NCBI GenBank assembly: GCA_029204225.1
Contig: CM055113.1
Location: forward strand, 25,779,462 to 25,843,461
Direction: 5' to 3'
DNA length: 64,000 nt
From: Diphasiastrum complanatum
Taxonomy: Eukaryota; Streptophyta; Lycopodiopsida; Lycopodiales; Lycopodiaceae
Shown here: in pieces, positions 11,357 to 21,268 of the stretch
Layout: every line of letters begins with the position of its first letter
How positions within the stretch are numbered: position 1 is the stretch's first letter
Position numbers and translations under genes: made by a program
The notes under the pieces: generated by a model
What the model was told of the DNA's origin: nothing
The model's input: only the letters and a program-made list of their open reading frames with translations
Database searches by the model: none

Positions 11357-12286
11357 TGTTGTAAAGCTGACTTGGGTGCACCCAGCGTGCCCTGTAAGAC
11401 TCAAAGGGGTGACACTCCCTAAGGTCCCAGAGCAAGTTAGAATGTCAAGGACTGAGCCTCTGACTTGTGGTGAGCCAGTCAAGTAGTCGCAAAGTCATGA
11501 GCTAGCTCTGGAGCTCGAGTCATGGCCTAGTCAGGAAAGCAGGTTGATTCGGCCGCCGGGACGGCTCCCGGGACCCATGTCCGGGAGCCAGACTGATTCT
11601 GCCAGGCTTGTCAGGCTTAATCAGCAAAATAAAAACTAAGTCCTAAAAAGCGTGCTTTACCAGAAAGCACTATGTTTCAAACCAGAGGGGGTGCGTCGAA
11701 TCACAGCAGAACTATAGGGGGAGTCCGGCAGACAGAAACTTGGGCAGCTCAACCAGCGCCAGGAATCCAGTCGCCAGGTCTCAGCTCCCTCTACCAGCAC
11801 GAGCCAGGCACAATGCCCAGCACGTGTTGGTGGCCCCGAGACCGGTCAGTCTATGTATGAATGTAACCTCTTCCAAATCTAATAAAGTTGATCCTTGGGG
11901 ATGATTACCATTTTGGTTTCGCCTCCGGGACTGGTCCAAGTGGAAGGACCCTTACTACAACCTTTTTGCGTCGCTGGCGCCTAAGGGTCCCTGTCATCGA
12001 CATGGGGCTTGCCGCTATGCCAATTGGTCAGTTTGGCGACCACTATGCCTTGGGTTTCATGTGTGGCTTGTCTTTGCCTTTGGTTACCTTTTGGGGACGG
12101 ATTCCAGTTTTCGGGTTGTTGGCTTTCGGGTTGCTTGGGATTCCAGTTTTCTTAAGTCTGAATGGTTAAGCTTGTTACGATTCTGAGTTGGCTTTTACGT
12201 AAGTGCATGATGGATGAATGTTAGACTTAAGCGCGTGTTCGGGAGACCGCTCAAGTCCCAGCGCCCTTTGAGGCACCGGCGCAACA
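11357..12286 (+). mobile_element. 5' LTR of element B
   Basis: 930 bp, TG...CA ends. Contains AATAAA at 11881-11886, the probable poly(A) signal. It carries about 23 bp (around 11804-11828) and a few further bases near 12105-12125 that are absent from the 3' LTR. Confidence 0.9.
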
Positions 12287-12288
12287 TG

Positions 12289-12300
12289 TGGTATCAGAGC
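12289..12300 (+). other. Primer-binding site of element B
   Basis: TGGTATCAGAGC, two bases after the LTR end at 12286; initiator-Met tRNA type. Confidence 0.92.
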
Positions 12301-12377
12301 CGACTAGCCGGTCAGCTACGCAAGTCTCACAGGGATGGCCACGTTTTTGGGATTTGTCAGGGCAACCGTTGCGCAAG

Positions 12378-12763
12378 GTGCTGCCCACAGTGTAAGCACG
12401 GGTGTGTCCACGGTCGGGGTGGTCGGCAGAACGGGGGACTTGATGAGTCAAAGTGCTGCCCTCGAGGTGTAAGCACGGTCAGTTCTCACGGTTCGGGCCT
12501 GGCGCTGTCTGCACGTAGGACGGATGAGGCAAAGTGCTGCCTAGGTAGGTGAAAGCACGGTCTGTACCTTGTGGGGTGCGGGGCGACGTATTCGAACTGT
12601 ACGGGTTAACCATTGATACAGAGATGCTGCTCGAATTCGGGTGTAAAGCACGGGTGGTTAGCTGCCGGTGCGGGATAGCTGCCAATCGTTTAGCTATAAG
12701 GGCTATCGACCAAAAAGTGGTGGGGCGTGACTGAGGCAATGTGCTGCTTAATGGTGAAAGCAC
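12378..12763 (+). promoter_or_regulatory. Leader with five GTGCTGC...AAGCAC motifs
   Basis: Five copies of a two-part motif (TGCTGC then 8-15 nt then AAGCACGG) at 12378-12399, 12453-12476, 12534-12558, 12624-12651 and 12741-12763. The outer bases GTGCT/AGCAC can pair into short stems; the fourth copy has ATGCT. The same set occurs in family-A leaders (for example 19765-20155 and, in reverse, 8600-9080), although those elements have no gag. A packaging, dimerisation or translation role is an inference. Confidence 0.55.
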
Positions 12764-13118
12764 GGATGGTTGGATGGATGTTTCCCCGTGGGCTAATTCT
12801 GTGATAGATTTGTGTGGCGCGGCTAGGCAAAGGTCCTACGTCCGGTCTCAGGGGGGGTTTGTGGCTTGAGAGGGATCCTCTATGTTTGCTTTGGTTGGTA
12901 TGTTCCGTTTGTCGTGTGCTTGCTTGGACACAAATGACCTGGTTCCTACTTGGCTCTCAGGTGATGTGGGCGTGCTAAGTTTGAGGAAGGGATATTTTCA
13001 TTGAAGCTGATTTAATAAAGAAGAAAAGAGAGTTGTGGGGCCCGGCTGACAGAAGGGAGAGCTTCAAATATAAAAAGGATGGAGGCGATAATCTGTTGGA
13101 AGTACACCTCTGACTATA

Positions 13119-15332
13119 ATGGAGGACCATCTTGAAGAGTTACGAGCACTGACGGACGGAGAAGAGCTGACTCGAGAATACAGCTCTCGCATGCATCGAG
13201 ATGGCACCAGGTCCAAGTCGAGAAAGAAAGAGCGTATGCACTCCACAGTGGCGCCCCTCCATGAAGAGATGGGTGGCCCTTCTGAACCTACACCAAGAGA
13301 TGAACCCTTGCCAGAGGCACAACAGGACCTCTTTGAAGTGAAGATGCGGCAATACTTATCAAGCGCAATGACGGCTATGCTTAGCGAGGTGAAGAAGGAT
13401 AGAGAAACCGAAAGGAAAGAATGGCAAACATCCTTGCGAGCCATGAATCTTACCCAAATTAACCTTGCTAGAGAAATGAGAGACGGGCTAACACAGCTCG
13501 AAGCCAGGTTTGAAGAGTTGGAAGCAACTAGGGAGAATGCAGTGGCGCCTCCTCCACAGATACCAAGAGAACCACGAGCGCGCACCACGGAGGGCCCAAA
13601 AAAGACTGCCAAAGTGAAAGCACCACCTACTTTCAAAGGAGAGCGTGATATTCGAGTTGTGGAAGATTGGTTGTTTCACATGGACCATTACTTCCGTCTA
13701 ATGAACACTCCTGAGGAAGAAAGAACTGACTTAGCATTAGCATATTTTGAGGGCTACACTACAAATTGGTACCGGATGGCAGGAATGCATTTTCAAACAT
13801 GGGACGCATTCAAAGCCGCGTTACGAGAGGAGTTCATACCGAAGGATTCACACATGAGATTGAGGACAGAATTATCGGGGCTCAAACAGAAAGGGTCATT
13901 GCGAGAGTATCTCAATAGATTCAGACAGAGTGTATGGGTTATTGAAGATATGTCCGAGGCGGACAAAACTCATTACCTATTGTCTGGAATGCAATCCTGG
14001 ACCCGACGTGCGATAGACAGCTACATGCCCCACGATTTCAATTCAACTATTCGAGCGGCTGAAATGGTTTGTGATTATGAGAGCACATTGGCACCAGCTG
14101 CTCCCGCAACCTCAACAAGAGTATTTAGTGGATCCAGACCGAGTCCGAGCTTCTTTTCAAGAGGGGACTCAGCTCCAAATGGCAACCAAGCCTCGAGTAG
14201 CATGAATAAATTCCCAACAAAAACAGGGTTTGGCAACCAAGGCAACAATGGAGGGAACATGTTCCAGAGAAGAAACAATGTTGGATCTTCGACTAGTCAC
14301 AGCAACAGCTCACCAACAGTGGGCAGTTCCATGCGTTGCTTCAACTGTCATCAGCAAGGTCACTCTTGGAGATCATGCCCCAAACCATTGAATAAGCAAA
14401 TCATGGCTGCCATTGAAGGATTTGATAGGATGGAGAGAGAGGCATTTGATCAAGAAGATGGTGAACAAGATGATGAAGAGGACCCAGAAACGGATTTGAC
14501 GGAGTCTGACCTGAATGCCTTGCAACAGATAGGGGCACTTGCGGCTTATCGTGAACATCTTATGGCGACTCCTGCGAGAGGATCCAAGTTATTGTACCTG
14601 AAAGGCTATATTCAAGGCAGGATCATTTACTTCATGGTAGACCTGGGGGCGTCTCATAACTACTTGTCAGAAAAACTGACAGGAGAATTGGACATCCAAT
14701 GTGAAGAAAATGTGACTCCTATTTGTGTGGAGACCGCGAAAGGTACAATGACCACTTGTAGATTGGCAACCAACTTACCAATCTCTCTGGGAGCCTGGAA
14801 GAATCGACTAACGTTCACAATCTTGAAGATGGATGCCTTCGACGCTATTTTGGGATTAAGTTGGTTTAACGAACATGTGGTGGCCTTCTTGGCAAAAGGG
14901 GTTAACCTTGTGTTATTATATAATGGCAGGAGACCTTGTGTCGTCAGAGCTGTGCCAGGGGACCAACTAGAAAAGAACGACACAAATGAACCTGAGCCAA
15001 CCATTCCTCCCAATCTCATTCACCTATTTAACGAAGGACAACCAACAGTGACAGACCAGCTGGCACGGGAACAAATGGAGCCAAAATTGCCTATAGTCTC
15101 TACATCAAAGGTGAATTCAAGTGCCGATGCAGAGCTCAAGGAGCTCACCTTGTGTGACCAAGCGAAAACTCATCTTTTTAATGAAAGACATCCAACAGTG
15201 ACAAACCAGTTGATGCGAGATCAAATGGAGCCAACATTGCCTGCAGTTTCTACGTCAAAGGTGAATCTAAGTGCCGATGCAGAGCTCAAGGAGCTCAACC
15301 TGGACGACCAAACGAAATATCTAGAGTCCTAG
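13119..15332 (+). CDS. Gag-protease polyprotein of element B (737 aa)
   Basis: Open reading frame with a coiled-coil-like charged N-terminus (about 65-140). A Ty3/gypsy-type retrotransposon gag domain follows (about 168-322; PPTFKGERD, WYRM, FIPKD, LREYLNRF). Next come a Ser/Asn-rich linker and one CCHC zinc knuckle, C407-X2-C410-X4-H415-X4-C420, for RNA binding. A retropepsin-like protease follows (about 490-610) with the flap-side motif ILGLSWF. The active-site triplet is D508-L509-G510, where D-S/T-G is usual, so activity is doubtful. The C-terminus has two 50-aa tandem copies (HLFNE... at 635 and 685). No RT follows. The ATG at 13119 is the first long-frame ATG, 0.83 kb after the PBS. The product would form virus-like particles in the cytoplasm. 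Confidence 0.88.
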   Translation: MEDHLEELRALTDGEELTREYSSRMHRDGTRSKSRKKERMHSTVAPLHEEMGGPSEPTPRDEPLPEAQQDLFEVKMRQYLSSAMTAMLSEVKKDRETERKEWQTSLRAMNLTQINLAREMRDGLTQLEARFEELEATRENAVAPPPQIPREPRARTTEGPKKTAKVKAPPTFKGERDIRVVEDWLFHMDHYFRLMNTPEEERTDLALAYFEGYTTNWYRMAGMHFQTWDAFKAALREEFIPKDSHMRLRTELSGLKQKGSLREYLNRFRQSVWVIEDMSEADKTHYLLSGMQSWTRRAIDSYMPHDFNSTIRAAEMVCDYESTLAPAAPATSTRVFSGSRPSPSFFSRGDSAPNGNQASSSMNKFPTKTGFGNQGNNGGNMFQRRNNVGSSTSHSNSSPTVGSSMRCFNCHQQGHSWRSCPKPLNKQIMAAIEGFDRMEREAFDQEDGEQDDEEDPETDLTESDLNALQQIGALAAYREHLMATPARGSKLLYLKGYIQGRIIYFMVDLGASHNYLSEKLTGELDIQCEENVTPICVETAKGTMTTCRLATNLPISLGAWKNRLTFTILKMDAFDAILGLSWFNEHVVAFLAKGVNLVLLYNGRRPCVVRAVPGDQLEKNDTNEPEPTIPPNLIHLFNEGQPTVTDQLAREQMEPKLPIVSTSKVNSSADAELKELTLCDQAKTHLFNERHPTVTNQLMRDQMEPTLPAVSTSKVNLSADAELKELNLDDQTKYLES

Positions 15333-15690
15333 GGGACTCATCCAGATGTGCGACGACAACGACATATCTGAGGCTTAAGGGAGCCGTGAGTACCTTTTTC
15401 TTTCATGCTAATAAAGTAAGCCGCATTTCTCATTGAGGAGTGAGCTTCAGTTTGATGTCTAAGTGCAGCAGCTTCGCACAGGTTTTACGTAAGTGAACTA
15501 GATCCATACTTTTCCTGTGCTGGGTGTAAAACACAATATCATTACTCTGCTTTACAGTTGGTTTCCTTTGGCCAGTGAATCAAGCCCGTGCCCTTGTATA
15601 TGTGACTAAAGTCTGGCCGGTGAATTAAGCCCGTGCCATGAGTCTTAGGTTCTAGTTTGGCCCTGATGAGGACATCAGCTTTCTCAAACG
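15333..15690 (+). other. 3' untranslated part of element B
   Basis: 358 bp between the gag-protease stop and the polypurine tract. No pol-like sequence. It contains a short imperfect duplication (gccagtgaatcaagcccgtg at about 15572 and a variant about 48 bp later). Confidence 0.6.
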
Positions 15691-15699
15691 AGGGGAGGA
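15691..15699 (+). other. Polypurine tract of element B
   Basis: aggggagga immediately before the 3' LTR start at 15700. Confidence 0.8.
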
Positions 15700-16596
15700 T
15701 GTTGTAAAGCTGACTTGGGTGCACCCAGCGTGCCCTGTAAGACTCAAAGGGGTGACACTCCCTAAGGTCCCAGAGCAAGTTAGAATGTCAAGGACTGAGC
15801 CTCCGACCTGTGGTGAGCTAGTCAAGTAGTCACAAAGTCATGAGCTAGCTCTGGAGCTCGAGTCATGGCCTAGTCAGGAAAGCAGGTTGATTCGGCCGCC
15901 GGGACGGCTCCCGGGACCCATGTCCGGGAGCCAGACTGATTCTGCCAGGCTTGTCAGGCTTAATCAGCAAAATAAAAACTAAGTCCTAAAAAGCGTGCTT
16001 TACCAGAAAGCACTATGTTTCAAACCAGAGGGGGTGCGCCGAATCACAGCAGAACTATAGGGGGAGTCCGGCAGACAGAAACTTGGGCAGCTCAACCAGC
16101 GCCAGGAATCCAGTCGCCAGGTCTCAGCTCCCTCTACCAGCACGAGTTGGTGGCCCCGAGACCGGTCAGTCTATGTATGAATGTAACCTCTTCCAAATCT
16201 AATAAAGTTGATCCTTGGGGATGATTACCATTTCGGTTTCGCCTCCGGGACTGGTCCAAGTGGAAGGACCCTTACTACAACCTTTTTGCGTCGCTGGCGC
16301 CTAAGGGTCCTTGTCATCGACATGGGGCTTGCCGCTATGCCAATTGGTCAGTTTGGCGACCACTATGCCTTGGGTTTCATGTGTGGCTTGTCTTTGCCTT
16401 TGGTTACCTTTTGGGGACGGATTCTGAGTTGGCTTTCGGGTTGGTTGGGATTCCAGTTTTCTTAAGTCTGAATGGTTAAGCTTGTTACGATTCTGAGTTG
16501 GCTTTTACGTAAGTGCATGATGGATGAATATTAGACTTAAGCGCATGTTGGGGAGACCGCTCAAGTCCCAGCGCCCTTTGAGGCGTCGGCGCAACA
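15700..16596 (+). mobile_element. 3' LTR of element B
   Basis: 897 bp, TGTTGTAAAG...GCGCAACA, followed by target duplication gtgac (16597-16601). Nearly identical to the 5' LTR apart from two small deletions. Confidence 0.9.
16201..16206 (+). terminator. Probable poly(A) signal in the 3' LTR of B
   Basis: AATAAA inside the 3' LTR, the expected place for transcript end formation; duplicated at 11881 in the 5' LTR. Confidence 0.45.
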
Positions 16597-16601
16597 GTGA
16601 C

Positions 16602-17069
16602 CGACCCTAGTCTCCGGGGCACTAGCATGCCAAGGCGAGAGCCATGACAACATTCCAGCAAGGGAGGCTGAGACTTGGTTGGAGCTCGCCCTGAGTCGCA
16701 ACCCGCACTCCCCTATAGTATTGGTGTGATTCGGCACCCCCCCTCATACCAAGCACTCTACCCAAGCTGGTAAAGCACGTTTTTCTCTCTCTAGGATTTT
16801 CTCTTTCTAGAAAGTTATTTTCTCTCTCTAGATTTTATTGATCCCCAGGCTTCCTTTAATCAAGCCTAGATCGTGTGAGGTGATTGCACATCGATCTGAG
16901 CTCTCTGGACTTTGCTAGAAGCGATCAAAGATTTTCAGCCATAGGAACTTGGCGCCGGCTGGATTCTGGTCACAGTGGCGCCGGGAGCAGCAGGGGCGCT
17001 GCTGGCGCCGGGGACATAGCTGGCGCCGATGGCGCCGGAAGTAAAGCTTGTAAAGGTAGCTTTACAACA
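16602..17069 (-). mobile_element. 5' LTR of A1, second part
   Basis: Resumes the family-A LTR exactly where B interrupted it (ccgaccctag) and ends CTTTACAACA. Several intact GGCGCC palindromes lie around 16951-17037. Confidence 0.88.
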
Positions 17070-17074
17070 CACGG

Positions 17075-18333
17075 TTTGGGCTTCATCAAGACAATTGTTG
17101 TGCAAGGTGCTGCCCACAGTGTAAGCACGGTGTGTCCACGGTCGAGGTGGTCGGCATAACGGGGGACTTGTTGAGTCAAGTTGTTGCCCTTGAGGTGTAA
17201 ACACGGTCAGTTCTCGCGGTTCGGGCCTGGCGATGTCTGCACGTATGACAGATGAGGCAGTGTGCTACCATTAGGTTGGTGTAAGCACAGTCGGTGCCTT
17301 GTGGGGTGCAGGGCGACATATTCTAACTGTACGGGTTAACCATTGATACATAGATGCTGCTCGAATTTGGGTGTAAAGCACGGGTGGTTAGCTGCCGGTG
17401 TGGGATAGCTGCCGATCGTTTAACTATAAAGGCTATCGACCAAAAAGTAGTGGGGCGTGACTGAGACAATGTGCTGCTTAATGGTGAAAGCACAGATAGT
17501 TGGAGGGTGTCCTATGTGGGCTGATTCTGTGATCGATTCGTATGGGTGCGGCCAGGCAAAGGTCCGTTGGCAGGACCATCTCAAAGGGAGAACTTGTCTT
17601 TATTACTTGTTAGTAAACATGCCTGAGTGTCTTGCTTGTATGTATTCGTGGTGAGTCTTAGTACTCGTGCTTTGTCTAGTTTGCCTGATTGCTTGTGATA
17701 CAAGGAGCTGATGGCTCGAGAAGGAACCTTTCTTTTGAAGGCTGATACCATCAAACAAAGAGGACTATAGAATCTGTGGGGCGGATTTGTAGTTCAAGTA
17801 CTCACACATGAACGACAATGAAACGACTCAATGTTTGCAAAGGATGGATGGCTAGCCTGTTTCTTGGGTTAGTTTCATTTGTGACAATGCCCACCGACGG
17901 CAAGCAGGAAGTCAAAAGTTGGAAAGGGCAATTTCAGAGGAGATCTTCTATGGAGCAGTTGGTCTTCATTTTGGGACGGCCACCTTTGGAACTGAAACTC
18001 ACTGAGCATGGGTGATATCCAATATCAGTTGGGTTTTTTCTCAAAAGGGGAAAGACTAGGATCCTCTTCAGAGATTGGCAACAAATTGGATTGAGCCATA
18101 ATCCTAGCAGATGGGAAGCAAAGTGTTGGAAAGGCTTTTTGTTCGAAGAACTCTACTCTAAGTCCGGTCAGCTGATATTATAAGCAAGAGAGGAACTACC
18201 ACACACACCTCTCTCTTGGGCCAAATTTTGAATGAAAGTTGATCAAAACGGAGGCAAATTCAAGGTGACCTAGCCATACTCACACGAGCAGACTGCCGAA
18301 CTTTGGACCTAATAAGTTGACAAGTTTTTGTTG
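17075..18333 (+). other. A2 internal region, resumed after A1
   Basis: Continues the A2 internal sequence (ggtttgggcttcatcaag) after the A1 insertion and carries the leader motifs. It parallels 19676-20990 and, reversed, about 7630-9135. No coding motif is seen. It ends where the short repeat X begins. Confidence 0.75.
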
Positions 18334-18486
18334 GGGAAACCTTTACCTCATTGCTTTTTGGCCTTGCCTTGCAAAAGGCAATAGATACTATGTGTTGAGG
18401 TCGGTCAACCACGGAGTTTGATACAAAGTCAACGTTAAAGGATATTAATATGTGGTAGTGGTCTTAAGTTTTAAGGCTGAACCATC
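18334..18486. repeat. Short dispersed repeat X, copy 1
   Basis: About 150 bp absent from the equivalent site at about 20985. Its reverse complement occurs at 46602-46763 in GH18 block C, where block B lacks it. No coding content; possibly a small non-autonomous element or an LTR remnant. Confidence 0.6.
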
Positions 18487-19675
18487 TAAAGCTATTTTTA
18501 CAAGCTTTACTTTCGGCGCCACTGGCGCCAGCATTGTCCCTGGTGCCAACGGCGCCCCTGCTGCTCTCAGTGCCACTGTGACCAGAATCCAGCCGGTGCC
18601 AAGTTCCTATGGCTGAAAATCTTTGATCGGTTTTAGCGAAGTCCAAAGAGCTCAGATTGATTCGCAATCACCTCACACGATCTACGCATGATTAAAGGAA
18701 GCCTAGGGATCAATAAAATCTAGAGAGAGAAAGTGACTTTCTAGAGAGATACAAAATGTGCTTTACCAGCCTACGTAGAGTGCTTGGTATGATGGGGGGT
18801 GCCGAATCCCACCAATACTGTAGGGGAGTGCGGGTTGCGAGTCAGGACGAGCTCCAACCAAGTCTCAGCCTCCCTTGCGGAATGTTGTCCTAGCACTCGC
18901 CTTGGCATGCCAGCTCCCCAGAGACTAGGGTCGGTCACACACTTGAAATGTAACCTTCTCAGATTTATCAATAAAGTAGGATTTTTCTCAAACTGACTCT
19001 GATTACCTTTTGGGTTTCAATGTTCGGTAAAAGCGCCAGTTGTAAGGCCGCTTCAAAATTTTTAAGTTGGCACATAGTTGAGGGTCGTATCCCGGGATGC
19101 CAGCGGTATGTCGTTGGGACCGTTCGGTCCGTGGCGCTAGCGGTATGCTATTGGGACCATTTGGTCCAAGAACTGGTTGTCTCCATATATGTTGCTGCTT
19201 GTGGTTGTGAGTGTTCCTTGCATGAACATGAATGGGTTAAGCTCTTGGGCTCTAACCTGTCGGTTGAGTTGGATGGCTTGCTTGGGTGGAAGTTACCTGT
19301 TTGTGGCTGTCCAGTCTGGCGTAGCGCCAAGCTGGCTTCCAACGCTTGTGACGAAGCTTTCAGTTGGTTAAGTATGACGTAAGTCAGACCGCTTGCTTGG
19401 AATGGATGTTCCTCGTTTGTAACGAAGCTTCGAGTTGGTTAAGTTTGATGTATGTTGGGCGGCTTGCCTGGAGGGAAGTCACCCACATCAGGACCCCTGA
19501 TCGGGCATGGTGCCAGGTTGGATCTCAATGCTAGTTTTCGAAACTTCAAGTTGGTTGAGTGTGATCGTTGTTGGCGAGTTGGCTGCTTGTATGTCAAGTG
19601 GGTTTGGATGGCAAGAGTTGTAGGCTGGGAAGCTAAGTCGTGGTTCCCGGCTCCCTTTGGGATGCCTGCGCTACA
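18487..19675 (+). mobile_element. Family-A LTR, right copy of A2
   Basis: Plus orientation, ends GCGCTACA at 19675, with a PBS two bases later. Its first few bases are lost next to repeat X. It has internal sequence on both sides, so A2 is a partial tandem (LTR-internal-LTR-internal) or two joined copies. Confidence 0.82.
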
Positions 19676-21268
19676 TGTGGTATCAGAGCCAACTGGCTGG
19701 TCAGATATGCGGATCTCACAGAAATGGCCACGATTTGGGGTTCATCAAGACAACTGTTGTGCAAGGTGCTGCCCACAGTGTAAGCACGGGTGCGTCCACG
19801 GTCGAGGTGGTCGGCATAACGGGGGACTTGCTGAGTCAAGGTGCTGCCCTTGAGGTGTAAGCACGATCAGTTCTCACGGTTCGGGCCTGGCGATGTCTGC
19901 ACGTAGGACAGATGAGGCAGTGTGCTGCCATTAGGTTGGTGTAAGCACGGTCTATGCCTTGTAGGGTGCAGGGTGACATATTCGAACTGTACAGGTTAAC
20001 CATTGATATAGAGATGCTGTTCGAATTTGGGTGTAAAGCACAGGTGGTTAGCTGCCGGTGCAGGATAGCTGCCGATCGTTTAGCTATAAGGGTTATCGAC
20101 CAAAAAGTGTTGGGGCGTGACTGAGGCAATGTGCTGCTTAATGGTGAAAGCACGGATAGTTGGAGGGTGTCCTATGTGGGCTGATTCTGTGAACGATTTG
20201 TATGAGTGCGGCCAGGCAAAGGTCCGTTGGCAGGACCATCTCAAAGGGGGAACTTGTTTTTATTACTTGTTAGTAAACATGCCTGAGTGTCTTGCTTGTA
20301 TGTATTCGTGGTGAGTTTTAGTACTCGTGCTTTTTCTAGTTTGCATGATTGCTTGTGATACAAGGAGCTGATGGCTCGAGAAGGAACCTTTCTTTTGAAG
20401 GTTGATACCATCAAACAAAGAGGACTATAGAATCTATGAGGCGGATTTGTAGTTCAAGTACTCGCACGTGAACGGCAACGAAAAGACTCAATGTTTGCAA
20501 AGGATAAATGGCTAGCATGTTTCTTGGGTTGGTTTCATTTGCGACAATGCCCAACAGACGCAAGCAGGAAGTCAAAAGTTGGAAAGGGCAGTTTCAGGGG
20601 AGATTTTCTATGGAGAAGTTGGTCTTCATTTTGGGACGGCCACCTTCGGAACTGAAACTCACTGAGCATGGGTGATATCCAATGTCAGTTGGGTTTTTCC
20701 TCGAAAGGGGAAAGACTAGGATCCTCTTCAGAGATTGGCAACAAGTTGGATTGAGCCATAATCCTAGCAGATGGGAAGCAAAGTGTTGGAAAGGCTTTTT
20801 GTCCGAAGAACTCTACTCTAATTTTGGTCAGCTGATATTATAAGCAAGAGGGGAACTACCACACACACCTCTCTCTAGGGCCAAATTTTGAATGAAAGTT
20901 GATCAAAACGAAGGCAAATTCAAGGTGACATAGCCATACTCACGCGAGGAGACTGGCAAACTTTGGACCTAATAAGTTGACAAGTTTTTGTTGCGGAATG
21001 GAAAGTTTGTTATAGGCTTTCTCTGGACCAACAATGATGAGAAAACATATGAGTACCTGGCTTGCGTTACGTATAAGGCAGCTGATCAATGAAGGAACTG
21101 TGAAAGTTGAGTCTTGCATTAGAGACTTGGTACTTCGAACGGACGCCAAGGGACAGTTCGTGTTGAGATCGGGCTAGTGCAAACTTTGGGTGCATGTGTC
21201 TGATTCAAAGAGACCTACTTGAAGCCAAGCTCTGTGTACACTTCTTGTTTTGACTGTGAGGCAACTGC
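19676..21268 (+). other. Second internal region of A2, truncated
   Basis: PBS TGGTATCAGAGC at 19678-19689, then leader and non-coding internal sequence colinear with A1 (reverse of about 7330-9135). Homology ends at about 21267 (gaggcaactg), where copia sequence starts. Confidence 0.78.

Larger units (their letters stand above)
11357..16596 (+). mobile_element. Retrotransposon B: full-length gag-protease element
   Basis: 5,240 bp, bounded by TGTTGTAAAG and GCGCAACA with perfect target duplication gtgac (11352-11356, 16597-16601). It has LTRs of 930 and 897 bp, PBS, a leader, one gag-protease ORF and a polypurine tract. No RT, RNase H or integrase motif lies between the ORF stop (15332) and the 3' LTR. 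It therefore resembles plant terminal-repeat elements with only GAG, here with protease too, and must depend on another element for reverse transcription and integration. The gag is Ty3/gypsy-like. Apart from two indels, the LTRs differ by roughly a dozen substitutions counted by eye, so insertion is recent. Confidence 0.92.
5357..17069 (-). mobile_element. Retrotransposon A1 (family A) nested in A2
   Basis: Minus-strand element bounded by TGTAGCGCAG at 5357 and CTTTACAACA at 17069, flanked by the 5-bp target duplication cacgg (5352-5356 and 17070-17074). Joining the flanks restores the A2 internal sequence, which proves the nesting. It has three LTRs: 5357-6578, a truncated one at 9139-10246, and 10607-11356 plus 16602-17069. 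One full internal region (6579-9138) and one partial region (10247-10606) lie between them. The third LTR is split by element B. No gag or pol is recognised. The layout suggests unequal recombination after insertion. Confidence 0.88.
4105..21268 (+). mobile_element. Retrotransposon A2 (family A, outermost of the nest)
   Basis: Plus-strand LTR element without recognised coding capacity. Order: LTR 4105-5298; initiator-Met PBS 5301-5312; first 58 bp of the internal region to 5356; then nested element A1 (5357-17069). The internal region resumes at 17075 with the sequence that follows GGCCACGG in uninterrupted copies. A second LTR (18487-19675), PBS and internal stretch follow, up to an abrupt switch to copia sequence at about 21268. 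The terminal 3' LTR and target duplication are missing, so the element is truncated. Confidence 0.8.
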
